This document shows, one piece after another, positions 28,897 through 37,757 of a stretch of 64,000 bases of DNA; positions within the stretch are counted from its first letter, which is position 1, and each line of letters opens with the position of its first letter. The stretch is from the NCBI GenBank assembly GCA_028868855.1, contig JAGWTR010000001.1, forward strand, positions 1-64,000, read 5' to 3'. This DNA comes from Burkholderiales bacterium. Its GTDB lineage: Bacteria; Pseudomonadota; Gammaproteobacteria; Burkholderiales; Burkholderiaceae_C. The position numbers and the translations under genes are program-made. The notes under the pieces were generated by a model. That model searched no databases. It was not told the origin of the DNA and worked only from the letters and a program-made list of their open reading frames with translations.

Positions 28897-29508
28897 ATGA
28901 GTAATCAAGCATTCCGCAAATCATCGTCGCTGAAGCGACTGTCCCTGGCTGCCTTGGCGGCTTGCGGGGTGCTGGCGAGTTCAGTGGCGATGGCCGAGGG
29001 TTTCAGTGGTTATGCCGGCATTGCTGGCGGCTTTGCCCCCAGCCAGCGCCAATGTCACGGCGCCACAGAGGGTGCCTGCGACCGGCTGGGTTTTGGCAGC
29101 AAATTGTTTGGTGGCTGGAACGTCACGCCTAACGTGGCCGCTGAAATCAACTACTTCTATTTCGGTGGCATCAATACCGATTACGACATCGCACAAAATG
29201 CCACCACCTCCAGGGTTCGCGAAAGTGCACGCGCTGTGACGTTGGGGCTCAACTGGAGCATTGAGTTGTTCTCGTTCGCCACCAACAATATTCGCCTGGG
29301 CTTGGCTCGCACGCAGAACAACAAGGAGCTGACCAATCGCGTTGGGGCTGCGACGATGGAGCGTGACTACGCGACCGCCCCTTATCTGGGGCTGGGTTTG
29401 TCCATGCAACTCAACCGGAACGTTCGGGTGTTGTCGGGCTATGACTACATCATCGATGGTCACGACAGTCGCCACCTGTTCTCGGTGGGTGTCCAGGGCG
29501 AATTCTGA
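28897..29508 (+). CDS. Small outer-membrane beta-barrel protein
   Basis: The start was placed at MSNQAFRKS (28897), downstream of AAGAGGAG. A signal peptide (LAALAACGVLASSVAMA) is followed by ~175 residues with alternating hydrophobic/aromatic strands (FSGYAGIAGGF, AAEINYFYFGGI, RAVTLGLNWSIEL) and a C-terminal aromatic (VQGEF), as in 8-strand OmpA/OmpW-like barrels. Two cysteines (QCH, ACD) may form a loop disulfide. The role could be adhesion, porin-like or unknown. A G/C-rich hairpin (28839-28861) precedes the gene. Confidence 0.8.
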   Translation: MSNQAFRKSSSLKRLSLAALAACGVLASSVAMAEGFSGYAGIAGGFAPSQRQCHGATEGACDRLGFGSKLFGGWNVTPNVAAEINYFYFGGINTDYDIAQNATTSRVRESARAVTLGLNWSIELFSFATNNIRLGLARTQNNKELTNRVGAATMERDYATAPYLGLGLSMQLNRNVRVLSGYDYIIDGHDSRHLFSVGVQGEF

Positions 29509-29513
29509 TCGCC

Positions 29514-29534
29514 GGGCCTGCCCCCCGCAGGCCC
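29514..29534 (+). terminator. Strong hairpin between the barrel gene and polA
   Basis: GGGCCTGC and GCAGGCCC make a perfect 8-bp stem with a 5-C loop, five bases after the barrel stop and four before the polA ATG at 29539. There is no U-run. It could end transcription in part or mask polA initiation on read-through mRNA. Confidence 0.45.
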
Positions 29535-29538
29535 CACA

Positions 29539-32409
29539 ATGCGGGCCATGAACGATCTGGCTTCGCACACTGAGCTCACGCCGCCCACCCTCTTGCTGGT
29601 GGACGGCTCCAGCTACCTCTATCGCGCTTTCCATGCCATGCCCGACCTGCGCGGGCCGCATGGCGAGCCGACGGGCGCCATCCATGGCATGGTCAACATG
29701 CTGCGCTTGCTGCGCAAGCAAGTGCCCTCCGAGCATGCGGTCTGCGTGTTCGATGCCAAGGGCCCTACCTTTCGCGACGAGTGGTACCCCCAGTACAAGG
29801 CCCACCGGCCCTCCATGCCCGAAGACCTGGCCGCGCAAGTGGCGCCCATTCACGAGGTCGTGAAGCTGCTGGGCTGGCCGGTGCTGGAAGTGCCCGGTAT
29901 TGAAGCGGACGATGCCATCGGCACGCTGGCCGTGGTGGCCTCGGCCAGCGGTCACCGCGTGGTGGTGTCCACAGGCGACAAGGATCTGGCGCAACTGGTC
30001 AACGACCGCGTCACGCTGGTCAACACCATGAGCAACGAAACGCTGGACGAAGCAGGCGTGCTGGCCAAGTTCGGCGTGCCGCCCAATCGCATCATCGACT
30101 ACCTCACCTTGGTGGGTGACACGGTGGACAACGTCCCGGGCGTTGAAAAGGTCGGGCCCAAGACCGCCGCCAAGTGGATCGCCGAACATGGCTCGCTGGA
30201 CAGTCTGGTGGCCGTGGCCCACACCATCAAAGGCGTGGTGGGGGAGAACCTGCGCAAGGCCCTGGACTGGCTGCCGCAGGGGCGCCGCCTGGTCACCGTG
30301 CGCACCGATTGCGACCTCACGGGCCACGTCCCGCAATGGCCCTCGCTGGACGCGCTGGCCTTGCGCGACCCCGATCTGTTCGCGCTCAAAGCCTTTTCGA
30401 GTCAATACGGTTTCAAGACCTGGACGCGTGAGTTGGAGCAGGCCCTCGGTGGTGTGTCCAAGGAAGCGCCACAGGCCAAGCCCAAGGCTGTGGGCAAAGC
30501 CAAGGTCGCATTGTCAGCGACCGGGGATCTGTTTGGCGGCGATGCGGGCGGTGACGAACTCGACCCGTTGGCCAGTGACGAGACTCCAGCGGCGCTCGCG
30601 CTGAGCAGTCACTACACCACCATCACCGACTGGGCCACGTTTGACCTTTGGCTGCACAAAATTGAAGCGGCCGAGTTGACGGCTTTCGACACCGAAACCG
30701 ACTCGCTCGAACCCATGAAGGCCCGCATCGTGGGCTTGTCGTTTTCGACCCAGGTGGGCGAGGCCGCCTACATTCCGCTGCGCCACCAAGGGCCCGATGC
30801 CATCGAGCAATTGCCGATGGACGAGGTGCTGGCCCGTCTGAAGCCCTGGCTGGAAGGCCCCCGCCACCTCAAGGTCGGCCAGAACATCAAGTACGACACT
30901 CATGTGCTGGCCAACCACGACATCGCGGTGCAAGGCTACGCCCACGACACCATGCTGCAGAGCTATGTGCTCGAAGCGCACCGCCCGCACAATCTGGAAA
31001 GCCTGGCACTGCGCTTCTTGAACCGCCAGGGCCTGAGCTACGAAAACGTGGCGGGCAAGGGCGCCCAGCAGATCCCGTTTGCCCAGGTGGCGGTGGAGCG
31101 CGCCTCGCAGTACTCGTGCGAAGACAGCGACCTGACCTTGCACCTGCACCAGACCTTGTGGCCGCTTTTGCAGGCCGAAGCCGCCTTGCAGGATGTCTAC
31201 CTGCGCATGGAGATGCCGGTCTCAGCCCTGCTGCAACGCATCGAGCGCACCGGCGTGCTGATCGACCCCGACAAACTGCGCCAGCAAAGCCACGAGCTGG
31301 GTCAGCGCATGATGACGTTGGAGCAAGAGGCCCATGAATTGGCCGGCCAGCCCTTCAACCTCGCCTCGCCCAAGCAGATTGGCGAGATCCTCTTTGTCAA
31401 GCAAGGCCTGCCGGTGGTCAAGAAAACCGCCTCAGGGGCGCCCTCCACCGACGAAGAGGTGCTGGAAAAGCTGGCTGAAGACTACCCGCTGCCCGCGCGC
31501 CTGCTGGAGCACCGCAGCCTGGCCAAGCTCAAGTCCACCTACGCCGACAAACTACCCTTGATGATCCACCCCGTCACCGGGCGGGTGCACACCAACTATG
31601 CGCAGGCGGTGGCCGTGACGGGGCGCCTGTCCAGCAACGACCCTAACTTGCAGAACATCCCCGTGCGCACGGCGGAAGGACGGCGCATCCGTGAGGCCTT
31701 CATTGCGCCGCCGGGACACCTGATCGTGTCGGCGGATTACTCGCAGATCGAGTTGCGGATCATGGCGCACCTGTCGCAGGACGAAAACCTGTTGCGCGCC
31801 TTTGCCGAGGGGCTGGATGTGCACCGAGCCACGGCCTCCGAGATCTTCGGCGCGCCGGTCGATCAGGTCAGCAGTGAGCAGCGTCGCTATGCCAAGGTCA
31901 TCAATTTCGGGTTGATCTACGGCATGAGCGGTTTCGGGCTGGCGTCTAACTTGGGCATTGAGCGCTCGGCAGCCACGGCCTATATCGAGCGCTATTTCCA
32001 GCGCTACCCTGGCGTCAAGCGTTACATGGACGAGACGCGCGCCGCCGCCAAGGCCCAGGGGTATGTCGAGACGGTATTTGGCCGGCGCCTGTGGCTGCCT
32101 GAAATCAACAGTCCGAATGGCCCGCGCCGCGGTGGGGCCGAGCGGGCCGCCATCAATGCGCCCATGCAGGGCACGGCGGCCGACCTGATCAAACTGGCGA
32201 TGGTGGCCGTGCAAGGCGCGCTGGACGCCCAGGGCAAGACCAGCCGCATCATCATGCAGGTGCATGACGAGCTGGTGCTGGAAGTGCCGGTGGCCGAGCT
32301 GGACTGGGCGCGTGTCGAGGTGCCCGCCCTGATGGCCTCGGTGGCTCAGTTGCGGGTGCCTTTGCTGGCCGAAGTGGGCGCCGGGCCCAACTGGGAGGCG
32401 GCGCACTGA
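29539..32409 (+). CDS. polA: DNA polymerase I
   Basis: The full-length 956-aa enzyme serves Okazaki maturation and repair. The 5'-3' exonuclease (~15-310: LLLVDGSSYLYRAFHA, STGDKDLAQLV, VGDTVDNVPGV), the 3'-5' exonuclease (~360-560) with the DEDD residues intact (FDTETDSLEP, GQNIKYDTHVL), and the polymerase domain with motif A DYSQIELRIM (~733), the O-helix KVINFGLIYG and motif C VHDELVLE are all present. A proofreading-active form is therefore expected. M at 29548 is an alternative start; neither has a clear ribosome site because a hairpin lies directly upstream. Confidence 0.98.
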   Translation: MRAMNDLASHTELTPPTLLLVDGSSYLYRAFHAMPDLRGPHGEPTGAIHGMVNMLRLLRKQVPSEHAVCVFDAKGPTFRDEWYPQYKAHRPSMPEDLAAQVAPIHEVVKLLGWPVLEVPGIEADDAIGTLAVVASASGHRVVVSTGDKDLAQLVNDRVTLVNTMSNETLDEAGVLAKFGVPPNRIIDYLTLVGDTVDNVPGVEKVGPKTAAKWIAEHGSLDSLVAVAHTIKGVVGENLRKALDWLPQGRRLVTVRTDCDLTGHVPQWPSLDALALRDPDLFALKAFSSQYGFKTWTRELEQALGGVSKEAPQAKPKAVGKAKVALSATGDLFGGDAGGDELDPLASDETPAALALSSHYTTITDWATFDLWLHKIEAAELTAFDTETDSLEPMKARIVGLSFSTQVGEAAYIPLRHQGPDAIEQLPMDEVLARLKPWLEGPRHLKVGQNIKYDTHVLANHDIAVQGYAHDTMLQSYVLEAHRPHNLESLALRFLNRQGLSYENVAGKGAQQIPFAQVAVERASQYSCEDSDLTLHLHQTLWPLLQAEAALQDVYLRMEMPVSALLQRIERTGVLIDPDKLRQQSHELGQRMMTLEQEAHELAGQPFNLASPKQIGEILFVKQGLPVVKKTASGAPSTDEEVLEKLAEDYPLPARLLEHRSLAKLKSTYADKLPLMIHPVTGRVHTNYAQAVAVTGRLSSNDPNLQNIPVRTAEGRRIREAFIAPPGHLIVSADYSQIELRIMAHLSQDENLLRAFAEGLDVHRATASEIFGAPVDQVSSEQRRYAKVINFGLIYGMSGFGLASNLGIERSAATAYIERYFQRYPGVKRYMDETRAAAKAQGYVETVFGRRLWLPEINSPNGPRRGGAERAAINAPMQGTAADLIKLAMVAVQGALDAQGKTSRIIMQVHDELVLEVPVAELDWARVEVPALMASVAQLRVPLLAEVGAGPNWEAAH

Positions 32410-32463
32410 GTGGGCACTGAACTCCGCCCAGCAATTGTCATCAAACCTGCCTAAACTAAAACC

Positions 32464-32480
32464 CCCCGCACTGTGCGGGG
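32464..32480 (+). terminator. Candidate hairpin after polA
   Basis: CCCCGCA-CTG-TGCGGGG forms a 7-bp stem about 55 bases past the polA stop and 28 before ppk. An A-run precedes it and no U-run follows, so termination of polA mRNA is uncertain. Confidence 0.4.
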
Positions 32481-32507
32481 CAAAACTGTGGTTGCAGCAA
32501 AAAGAAC

Positions 32508-34583
32508 ATGAATCCGTCAGCAGTGGTGCCTGAGGCACCGGGAGTTTCCAACTTGAAATTGCTCGGCCGTGAACAGGCCATTTTGGAGTTCAACCGCCGC
32601 GTGTTGGCCCAGGCCCAGCGCGAGGACGTGCCTTTGCTGGAGCGCTTGCGCTACATCTGCATCGTGTCGTCCAACTTCGATGAATTCTTCGAAGTGCGCT
32701 ATGCCGACGTGCTGGAGGCCTCGCGCCTGCACAGCTCCGGCATCGGCCCCAAATACCTGGCCGATGTCTCTGACGAGGCGCACCGCCTGGTGCACGAGCA
32801 ATACCAGATCTTCAATGAGGTGCTGGAGCCGGCCCTCAAGCTGAACGGCATCGACATCCTCAACCACGCCGACCGTGACCTCGCGCAGCGGGAATGGGTT
32901 TCGGCTTTTTTTCACCGGCAGGTGCGACCGTTGCTGGTGCCCATTGGGCTGGACCCCTCGCATCCCTTCCCCCAGGTTGCCAACAAGACGCTCAATTTCA
33001 TCGCCAAGCTGGGCGGGCGTGACGCCTTTGGGCGCGACAACTCGATTGCCATCGTGCGCATTCCGCGCGTGCTGCCGCGCGTGATGCGCCTGCCTGAGGA
33101 GCTGAGCGATGGCCGGCAGTCTTTTGTGCTGCTGTCCAGCGTCATCCGCGCGCATTTGCACGAGCTATTTCCGGGGCGCGAGATTCTCGCCTTCTCGCAG
33201 TTCCGCGTCACGCGCGACTCCGACATCGACGTCGACGAAGACGATGTGACCGACCTGCGCCAGGCGCTGCGTTCCAAGATGAGCACGCGCCAGTTCGGGC
33301 AGACCATCCGGCTTGAAGTGGTCAGCAGTTGCCCGCAGGAACTGTCGGACTTCTTGCTGGAGCAGTTTGGCCTGACGGAGCAGGCGCTGTACAAGTGCCA
33401 TGGGCCTGTCAATCTGGGGCGCCTGACCCATTTGATCGATCAGGTGCGCGGTGAGGACTTGCGCTTTCCAACCTATCTGCCGGGTTGGCCGCAAGGCTTG
33501 CCCCGTCACGGTGGCATGTTGGAGCATCTGCGTGGCGGCGATGTCATGCTGCACCATCCCTTCGAATCGTTTGACGCCGTGGTGGAGTTCCTGCGTGAAG
33601 CGGTTTTCGACCCGGATGTGCTGGCCATCAAGCAAACCATTTACCGCACGGGCAGTGAGTCGGTGTTGATGGAGTTGCTGTTGGAGGCCGTGCGCCGCGG
33701 TAAGGAGGTGCTGGCCGTGGTGGAGCTCAAGGCCCGTTTTGACGAAGAGGCGAACATCAACTGGGCCGAGCGCCTCGAAGCCTTGGGCGCTCAGGTGGTC
33801 TACGGGATCGTGGGCCTCAAGACGCACGCCAAAATGATGCTGGTCACGCGCCGTGAAAATGGCCGCCTGCGCCGCTATGCGCATTTGTCCACAGGCAACT
33901 ACAACCCCAAGACCGCCGAGCTCTACACCGATGTGGGCTACCTGACCACGAATAACGAGCTCACGGCCGACGTTGACATGGTCTTTCAGCAGTTGTCCAG
34001 CCTGACACAGCTGAAATCGCCTCGGCAATTGCTGCTGGCGCCGTTCAGCCTGCAAAAGCAGCTGATCAGGATGATTGCTCGCGTGGGTGAGGGCGCCCGG
34101 GCTGGCCACAGCGGGCGCATCGTGCTCAAGCTCAATTCCTTGACCGACGAGCCCCTGATTCGCGCCTTGATCGAGGCGGGGCAGGCGGGCGCGCACATCG
34201 ACCTGATCGTCCGCGGCGCTTGCGTCTTGCCCCCGGGCGTGCCGGGGCTGACCGAGCGCATTCGCGTGCGTTCTGTCGTGGGGCGCATGCTGGAGCACAC
34301 CCGGGTGCTGTACTTCCGCTGGGGCCCTGGCGAGCAGGACGAAGCCCTCTACCTGTCCAGTGCCGACTGGATGAACCGCAACATGACGCGGCGCATTGAG
34401 GTGGCCTGGCCGGTGCGCGATGCCGCCCTGCGCCAGCGCATGATCGATGAATGCCTGGTGCCCTATTTGATGGATGAGCGCGATGCCTGGCAACAGCTCA
34501 GCGATGGGCGCTACGAGCGCGTTGGCGAGGCGGGCCTCAGTGCGCAAAATGCCTTGATGGAGCGCTTTCGCGCGGTGGAATAG
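32508..34583 (+). CDS. ppk: Polyphosphate kinase 1
   Basis: The 691-aa enzyme polymerises ATP gamma-phosphate into polyphosphate. N-terminal (SSNFDEFFEVR), head (PLLVPIGLDPSHPFP) and the two C-terminal PLD-like domains are complete. The autophosphorylated histidine is H459 in HLSTGNYNPKTAELYTD; KQTIYRTG, GLKTHAKMM and YLSSADWMNRNM are also conserved. The sixA-like phosphatase gene starts seven bases downstream, implying co-transcription. Confidence 0.98.
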   Translation: MNPSAVVPEAPGVSNLKLLGREQAILEFNRRVLAQAQREDVPLLERLRYICIVSSNFDEFFEVRYADVLEASRLHSSGIGPKYLADVSDEAHRLVHEQYQIFNEVLEPALKLNGIDILNHADRDLAQREWVSAFFHRQVRPLLVPIGLDPSHPFPQVANKTLNFIAKLGGRDAFGRDNSIAIVRIPRVLPRVMRLPEELSDGRQSFVLLSSVIRAHLHELFPGREILAFSQFRVTRDSDIDVDEDDVTDLRQALRSKMSTRQFGQTIRLEVVSSCPQELSDFLLEQFGLTEQALYKCHGPVNLGRLTHLIDQVRGEDLRFPTYLPGWPQGLPRHGGMLEHLRGGDVMLHHPFESFDAVVEFLREAVFDPDVLAIKQTIYRTGSESVLMELLLEAVRRGKEVLAVVELKARFDEEANINWAERLEALGAQVVYGIVGLKTHAKMMLVTRRENGRLRRYAHLSTGNYNPKTAELYTDVGYLTTNNELTADVDMVFQQLSSLTQLKSPRQLLLAPFSLQKQLIRMIARVGEGARAGHSGRIVLKLNSLTDEPLIRALIEAGQAGAHIDLIVRGACVLPPGVPGLTERIRVRSVVGRMLEHTRVLYFRWGPGEQDEALYLSSADWMNRNMTRRIEVAWPVRDAALRQRMIDECLVPYLMDERDAWQQLSDGRYERVGEAGLSAQNALMERFRAVE

Positions 34584-34589
34584 GCAGCC

Positions 34590-35057
34590 ATGGACCTGAT
34601 CCTCTGGCGACACGCTCAGGCCCAACTGCTGTCGGCGTCGGCTCCGTCCGACGATCTGGCCCGCCAACTGACGGGCAAGGGCGAGCGCCAGGCCGAACGC
34701 ATGGCCGCTTGGTTGAACCAGCGCCTGCCCGAAATGACCCGCATCCTGGTCAGCCCAGCGCAGCGCACCCAGCAAACAGCGCGGGCGCTGGGGCGTTCGT
34801 TCAAGACGGTCGAGTCCATTGCGCCAGGGGGGTGTGTGGATGAGCTGCTACAAGCGGCCCGATGGCCCAAGGCCAGGGACCCGGTGTTGCTGGTCGGGCA
34901 TCAGCCGACACTGGGCATGCTGGCCGCCCGATTGTTGACCGGGCAGGACTTGTCCTGGTCGATTCGCAAGGGAGCGGTGTGGTGGCTGCGTGGCACAGAG
35001 CGGGATGGCGTGCTGGAGGTGGTCTTGCAAGCCGTCCAGTCGCCCGACTTTCTGTGA
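34590..35057 (+). CDS. sixA: Phosphohistidine phosphatase SixA-type
   Basis: The 155-aa histidine-phosphatase-superfamily protein has the N-terminal catalytic LWRHAQA (RH, His8), ILVSPAQRTQQTA and a second catalytic His in LVGHQPTLG. SixA removes phosphate from histidines of HPt or PTS proteins. It is separated from ppk by six bases and followed by ybgC. Adjacency to ppk is common in proteobacteria, hinting at a link between polyphosphate and phosphohistidine control, which is inference. Confidence 0.9.
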   Translation: MDLILWRHAQAQLLSASAPSDDLARQLTGKGERQAERMAAWLNQRLPEMTRILVSPAQRTQQTARALGRSFKTVESIAPGGCVDELLQAARWPKARDPVLLVGHQPTLGMLAARLLTGQDLSWSIRKGAVWWLRGTERDGVLEVVLQAVQSPDFL

Positions 35058-35097
35058 CGTCGGGCAAGGGCGTGGATTCCCGGGATAATCAGGACAC

Positions 35098-35595
35098 ATG
35101 AGTTCGTTGATCGCCTTTCCTCCGCTGCCGAACCGCCCCGCGCCAGAGACCTGGCATTTCCGGCATGCCGTGCGCATTTACTGGGAAGACACCGACGCCG
35201 GCGGCATCGTGTTCTACGGCAATTACCTCAAGTTCATGGAGCGTGCCCGCACCGAGTGGCTCAGTGGCCTGGGTTTTGCTCAGGAACAGATGCGCCGTGC
35301 TGGCGATGGCATGTTCGTGGTGGGGGAGACGCAAATCCGCTATCTCCGGCCGGCGCGCCTGGACGATGTGTTGACCGTGACGGTGACCCTGTCCGAACTG
35401 GGTCGGGCCTCTCTCGCGTTTCAGCAGGAGGTCTGGCGCAGTGACACCCTGCTGACCCAGGGGCGGGTTCGCATCGGCTGGGTCGAACCCGTCGCTGGCG
35501 CACCCGACGATCTGGACGACACGTTCAAACCGGCCCGCATTCCGGCCAGGATCCTGGCCATCTTGCCAAAACCCAAGCCATCCTTCGGAGGTTGA
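35098..35595 (+). CDS. ybgC: Tol-Pal-associated acyl-CoA thioesterase
   Basis: The 165-aa hotdog protein has the 4-hydroxybenzoyl-CoA thioesterase motif YWEDTDAGGIVFYGNYLKFMERAR; the Asp in DTDAGG is catalytic. It hydrolyses short acyl-CoA thioesters and is the standard first gene of tol-pal operons. tolQ follows after six bases. Confidence 0.95.
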   Translation: MSSLIAFPPLPNRPAPETWHFRHAVRIYWEDTDAGGIVFYGNYLKFMERARTEWLSGLGFAQEQMRRAGDGMFVVGETQIRYLRPARLDDVLTVTVTLSELGRASLAFQQEVWRSDTLLTQGRVRIGWVEPVAGAPDDLDDTFKPARIPARILAILPKPKPSFGG

Positions 35596-35601
35596 CCTTC
35601 C

Positions 35602-36327
35602 ATGAATCAAGACTTGTCCATCCTTGAACTGGTCAAACATGCCAGCCTGGTGGTGCAGATTGTGCTGGCATTGCTGCTGGCGGTATCCCTGGCCAGCTGG
35701 AGCGTCATCTTTGGCAAGGTCCTGGGGCTCAAGCGCCTCAAGTCCGACAACGAAGAGTTCGACCGGGAATTCTGGGCGGGCCGCACCTTGCAGGAGCTTT
35801 TTCAGGATGCCAGCCGGGCCAATGGTGCACCGTCCCCACAAGAGCGTATTTTTGCGGCGGGCATGCGCGAATTCATGAAACTGCGCGAGCGCCGCGTCGC
35901 TGATGTGGCCAGCCTGCTGGACGGCTCACGCCGCGCCATGCGGGCCAGCTATCAGCGTGAAATGGACGTCATCGAGTCACGGCTCGAATTTCTGGGCTCG
36001 GTCGGGTCGGTCTCGCCATACATCGGGTTGTTTGGCACGGTGTGGGGCATCATGCATGCCTTCACGGGCCTGTCCAATATGCAGCAGGTGACCCTGGCCA
36101 CGGTGGCGCCGGGCATTGCCGAAGCCCTGGTGGCCACGGCCATCGGTCTGTTTGCCGCCATCCCGGCGGTGCTGGCCTACAACCGCTTTGCGCGCGACAT
36201 CGATCGCATCGCCATTCAGCTGGAATCCTTCATCGAAGAGTTCTCCAACATCCTGGCGCGTAACGCCCAACCGGCGTCGGCCCCCGGCCCCGGGCCCGAT
36301 CTGAGCCGCCCGGCCGCCGCCCGCTGA
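35602..36327 (+). CDS. tolQ: Tol-Pal proton channel subunit TolQ
   Basis: The 241-aa inner-membrane protein of the MotA/ExbB/TolQ family has three membrane segments (~15-38, ~135-160, ~170-195) with the conserved FLGSVGSVSPYIGLFGTVWGIMHAF and ATVAPGIAEALVATAIGLFAAIPAV. With TolR it uses proton flow to energise TolA for outer-membrane constriction at division. GGAGG lies 11 bases before ATG. tolR follows after six bases. Confidence 0.97.
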   Translation: MNQDLSILELVKHASLVVQIVLALLLAVSLASWSVIFGKVLGLKRLKSDNEEFDREFWAGRTLQELFQDASRANGAPSPQERIFAAGMREFMKLRERRVADVASLLDGSRRAMRASYQREMDVIESRLEFLGSVGSVSPYIGLFGTVWGIMHAFTGLSNMQQVTLATVAPGIAEALVATAIGLFAAIPAVLAYNRFARDIDRIAIQLESFIEEFSNILARNAQPASAPGPGPDLSRPAAAR

Positions 36328-36333
36328 ACCGCC

Positions 36334-36774
36334 ATGGCCGAGCTCAATGCCCGCGGCGGTGGCCGCCGTCGCACACGCAGCGAAATCAACATGGTGCCGT
36401 TCATCGACGTCATGCTGGTGCTGCTCATCATCTTCATGGTCAGCGCGCCGCTGCTGCCCACCGGCGTGGTCGATCTGCCCAGCGTGGGCCATGCCCGTCA
36501 AGCCCCGGAAAAAGTGATCGAAGTCGTGGTGGGCGAGGGGGATCGAGTCACCCTGCGCATTGACCGCCAGGACGGTGGGCCGCTGAAGGTGGCGGATCTG
36601 GCCAAGCGCGTGAAGGCCGCGCAGGAAGCCACGCCGGGCGGACCCGAGGCGGCGCCGGTCATCATCAGTGCCCGCAAGGACGTGCGCTATGAGGCAGTCG
36701 TGCACATCATGGACACCTTGCAGCGCGCCGGCGTGGTCCGAGTCGGGCTGACGGTGCACACCACGGGGGAATGA
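36334..36774 (+). CDS. tolR: Tol-Pal proton channel subunit TolR
   Basis: The 146-aa ExbD/TolR protein has one membrane segment bearing the proton-carrying Asp (INMVPFIDVMLVLLIIFMV) and a periplasmic domain ending HIMDTLQRAGVVRVGL. It pairs with TolQ. The stop overlaps the tolA start by four bases (ATGA). Confidence 0.97.
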   Translation: MAELNARGGGRRRTRSEINMVPFIDVMLVLLIIFMVSAPLLPTGVVDLPSVGHARQAPEKVIEVVVGEGDRVTLRIDRQDGGPLKVADLAKRVKAAQEATPGGPEAAPVIISARKDVRYEAVVHIMDTLQRAGVVRVGLTVHTTGE

Positions 36775-37613
36775 ACGTGGCAAGCAGGGCGGCGTTCCGA
36801 CCAGACAACGCAGACAGCCTGGGCAAAGGCGCCGTGCTGGCCGTGCTCGCCCACCTCGTGCTGGTGGTCGCCCTGACCTTTGGGGTGAACTGGAAGACCC
36901 ACAACCCGGTGGTTGCCGAGGCTGAAATCTGGGCTGAATTGCCCCAGATCGCTGCGCCCCCACCCCCGCCTCCGCCCCCCATGCCGGTTCAAGAGCCTGC
37001 CCCGGCGGTGCAAGAGCCGCCGGCGCCCGAGCCCGTGGCCGACATCCCTAGCGCGCCGCAACCCAAGCTCAAGAAGAAGGAGCGCAAGGACAAACCGCGC
37101 CCACCGGTGGCAAAGGTGGAGCCCAAGCCGCTGCCCAAGCCCAAGAAAGCGCGTGAACCTCGCGAGGTCGCCGTCACTGCGCCCCCGGTAGCGACCAAGG
37201 CCGAGCCTCCCGTGGCGACCCCGACCACGCCAGCGCTGTCCTGGGCGCAGCGGGAGGCCCAGCGCAAAGCCAACCTGGCGCGCATGATGAACAACCTGGG
37301 GTCGATGGGGACCTCGGCTCGTTCGGCGGGTCCGTCATCGTCGGCAAACTATCGCGCCAAGATCACGGCGCGCATCGTCCCCAACATCGTGTTCACCGGG
37401 GTGGTCAATGGCCAAGCCACCACTTTCGTGGAAATTCGTTGCGCGCCCGATGGCCGCATTTTGTCGCACCGCCTGCTCGATTCGAGCGGCGTTGCGGCCT
37501 GGGACGGTGCGGTGATGCGCGCCATTGAGCGGACCGACGCCTTGCCCCTGGACGACAACGGGCGTTTGCCCGACACGGTATTTCAGATCGGCATCAGCCC
37601 CGGCGACCGGTGA
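36771..37613 (+). CDS. tolA: TolA/TonB-like envelope protein
   Basis: The 280-aa protein has a single N-terminal membrane anchor (AVLAVLAHLVLVVALTFGV), a long Pro/Lys-rich linker (~60-150, with eight consecutive prolines) in place of the classical Ala/Lys helix, and a C-terminal TonB/TolA domain (~190-280: ARIVPNIVF, VEIRCAPDGRIL). It links the TolQR motor to the outer membrane. tolB and pal, which normally follow, are not here. Confidence 0.9.
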   Translation: MNVASRAAFRPDNADSLGKGAVLAVLAHLVLVVALTFGVNWKTHNPVVAEAEIWAELPQIAAPPPPPPPPMPVQEPAPAVQEPPAPEPVADIPSAPQPKLKKKERKDKPRPPVAKVEPKPLPKPKKAREPREVAVTAPPVATKAEPPVATPTTPALSWAQREAQRKANLARMMNNLGSMGTSARSAGPSSSANYRAKITARIVPNIVFTGVVNGQATTFVEIRCAPDGRILSHRLLDSSGVAAWDGAVMRAIERTDALPLDDNGRLPDTVFQIGISPGDR

Positions 37614-37757
37614 AGCCCTGGAAAATCTGACGCCTTGAACGTCTATTTTCATTTGCCGTGAAAAACTGCCTCATATGGCGGCTTCAGGGCGCTGGCTATT
37701 TCATAGCATGGCAATCATTCGCGAGACCATTGCTGATCGTGGAATGTAAGGAGTGTC

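Noticed and set aside
33165-34775. 536-aa open frame antisense to ppk
   Set aside because: The opposite strand encodes a complete, motif-bearing polyphosphate kinase; the antisense composition is typical of frame shadows.
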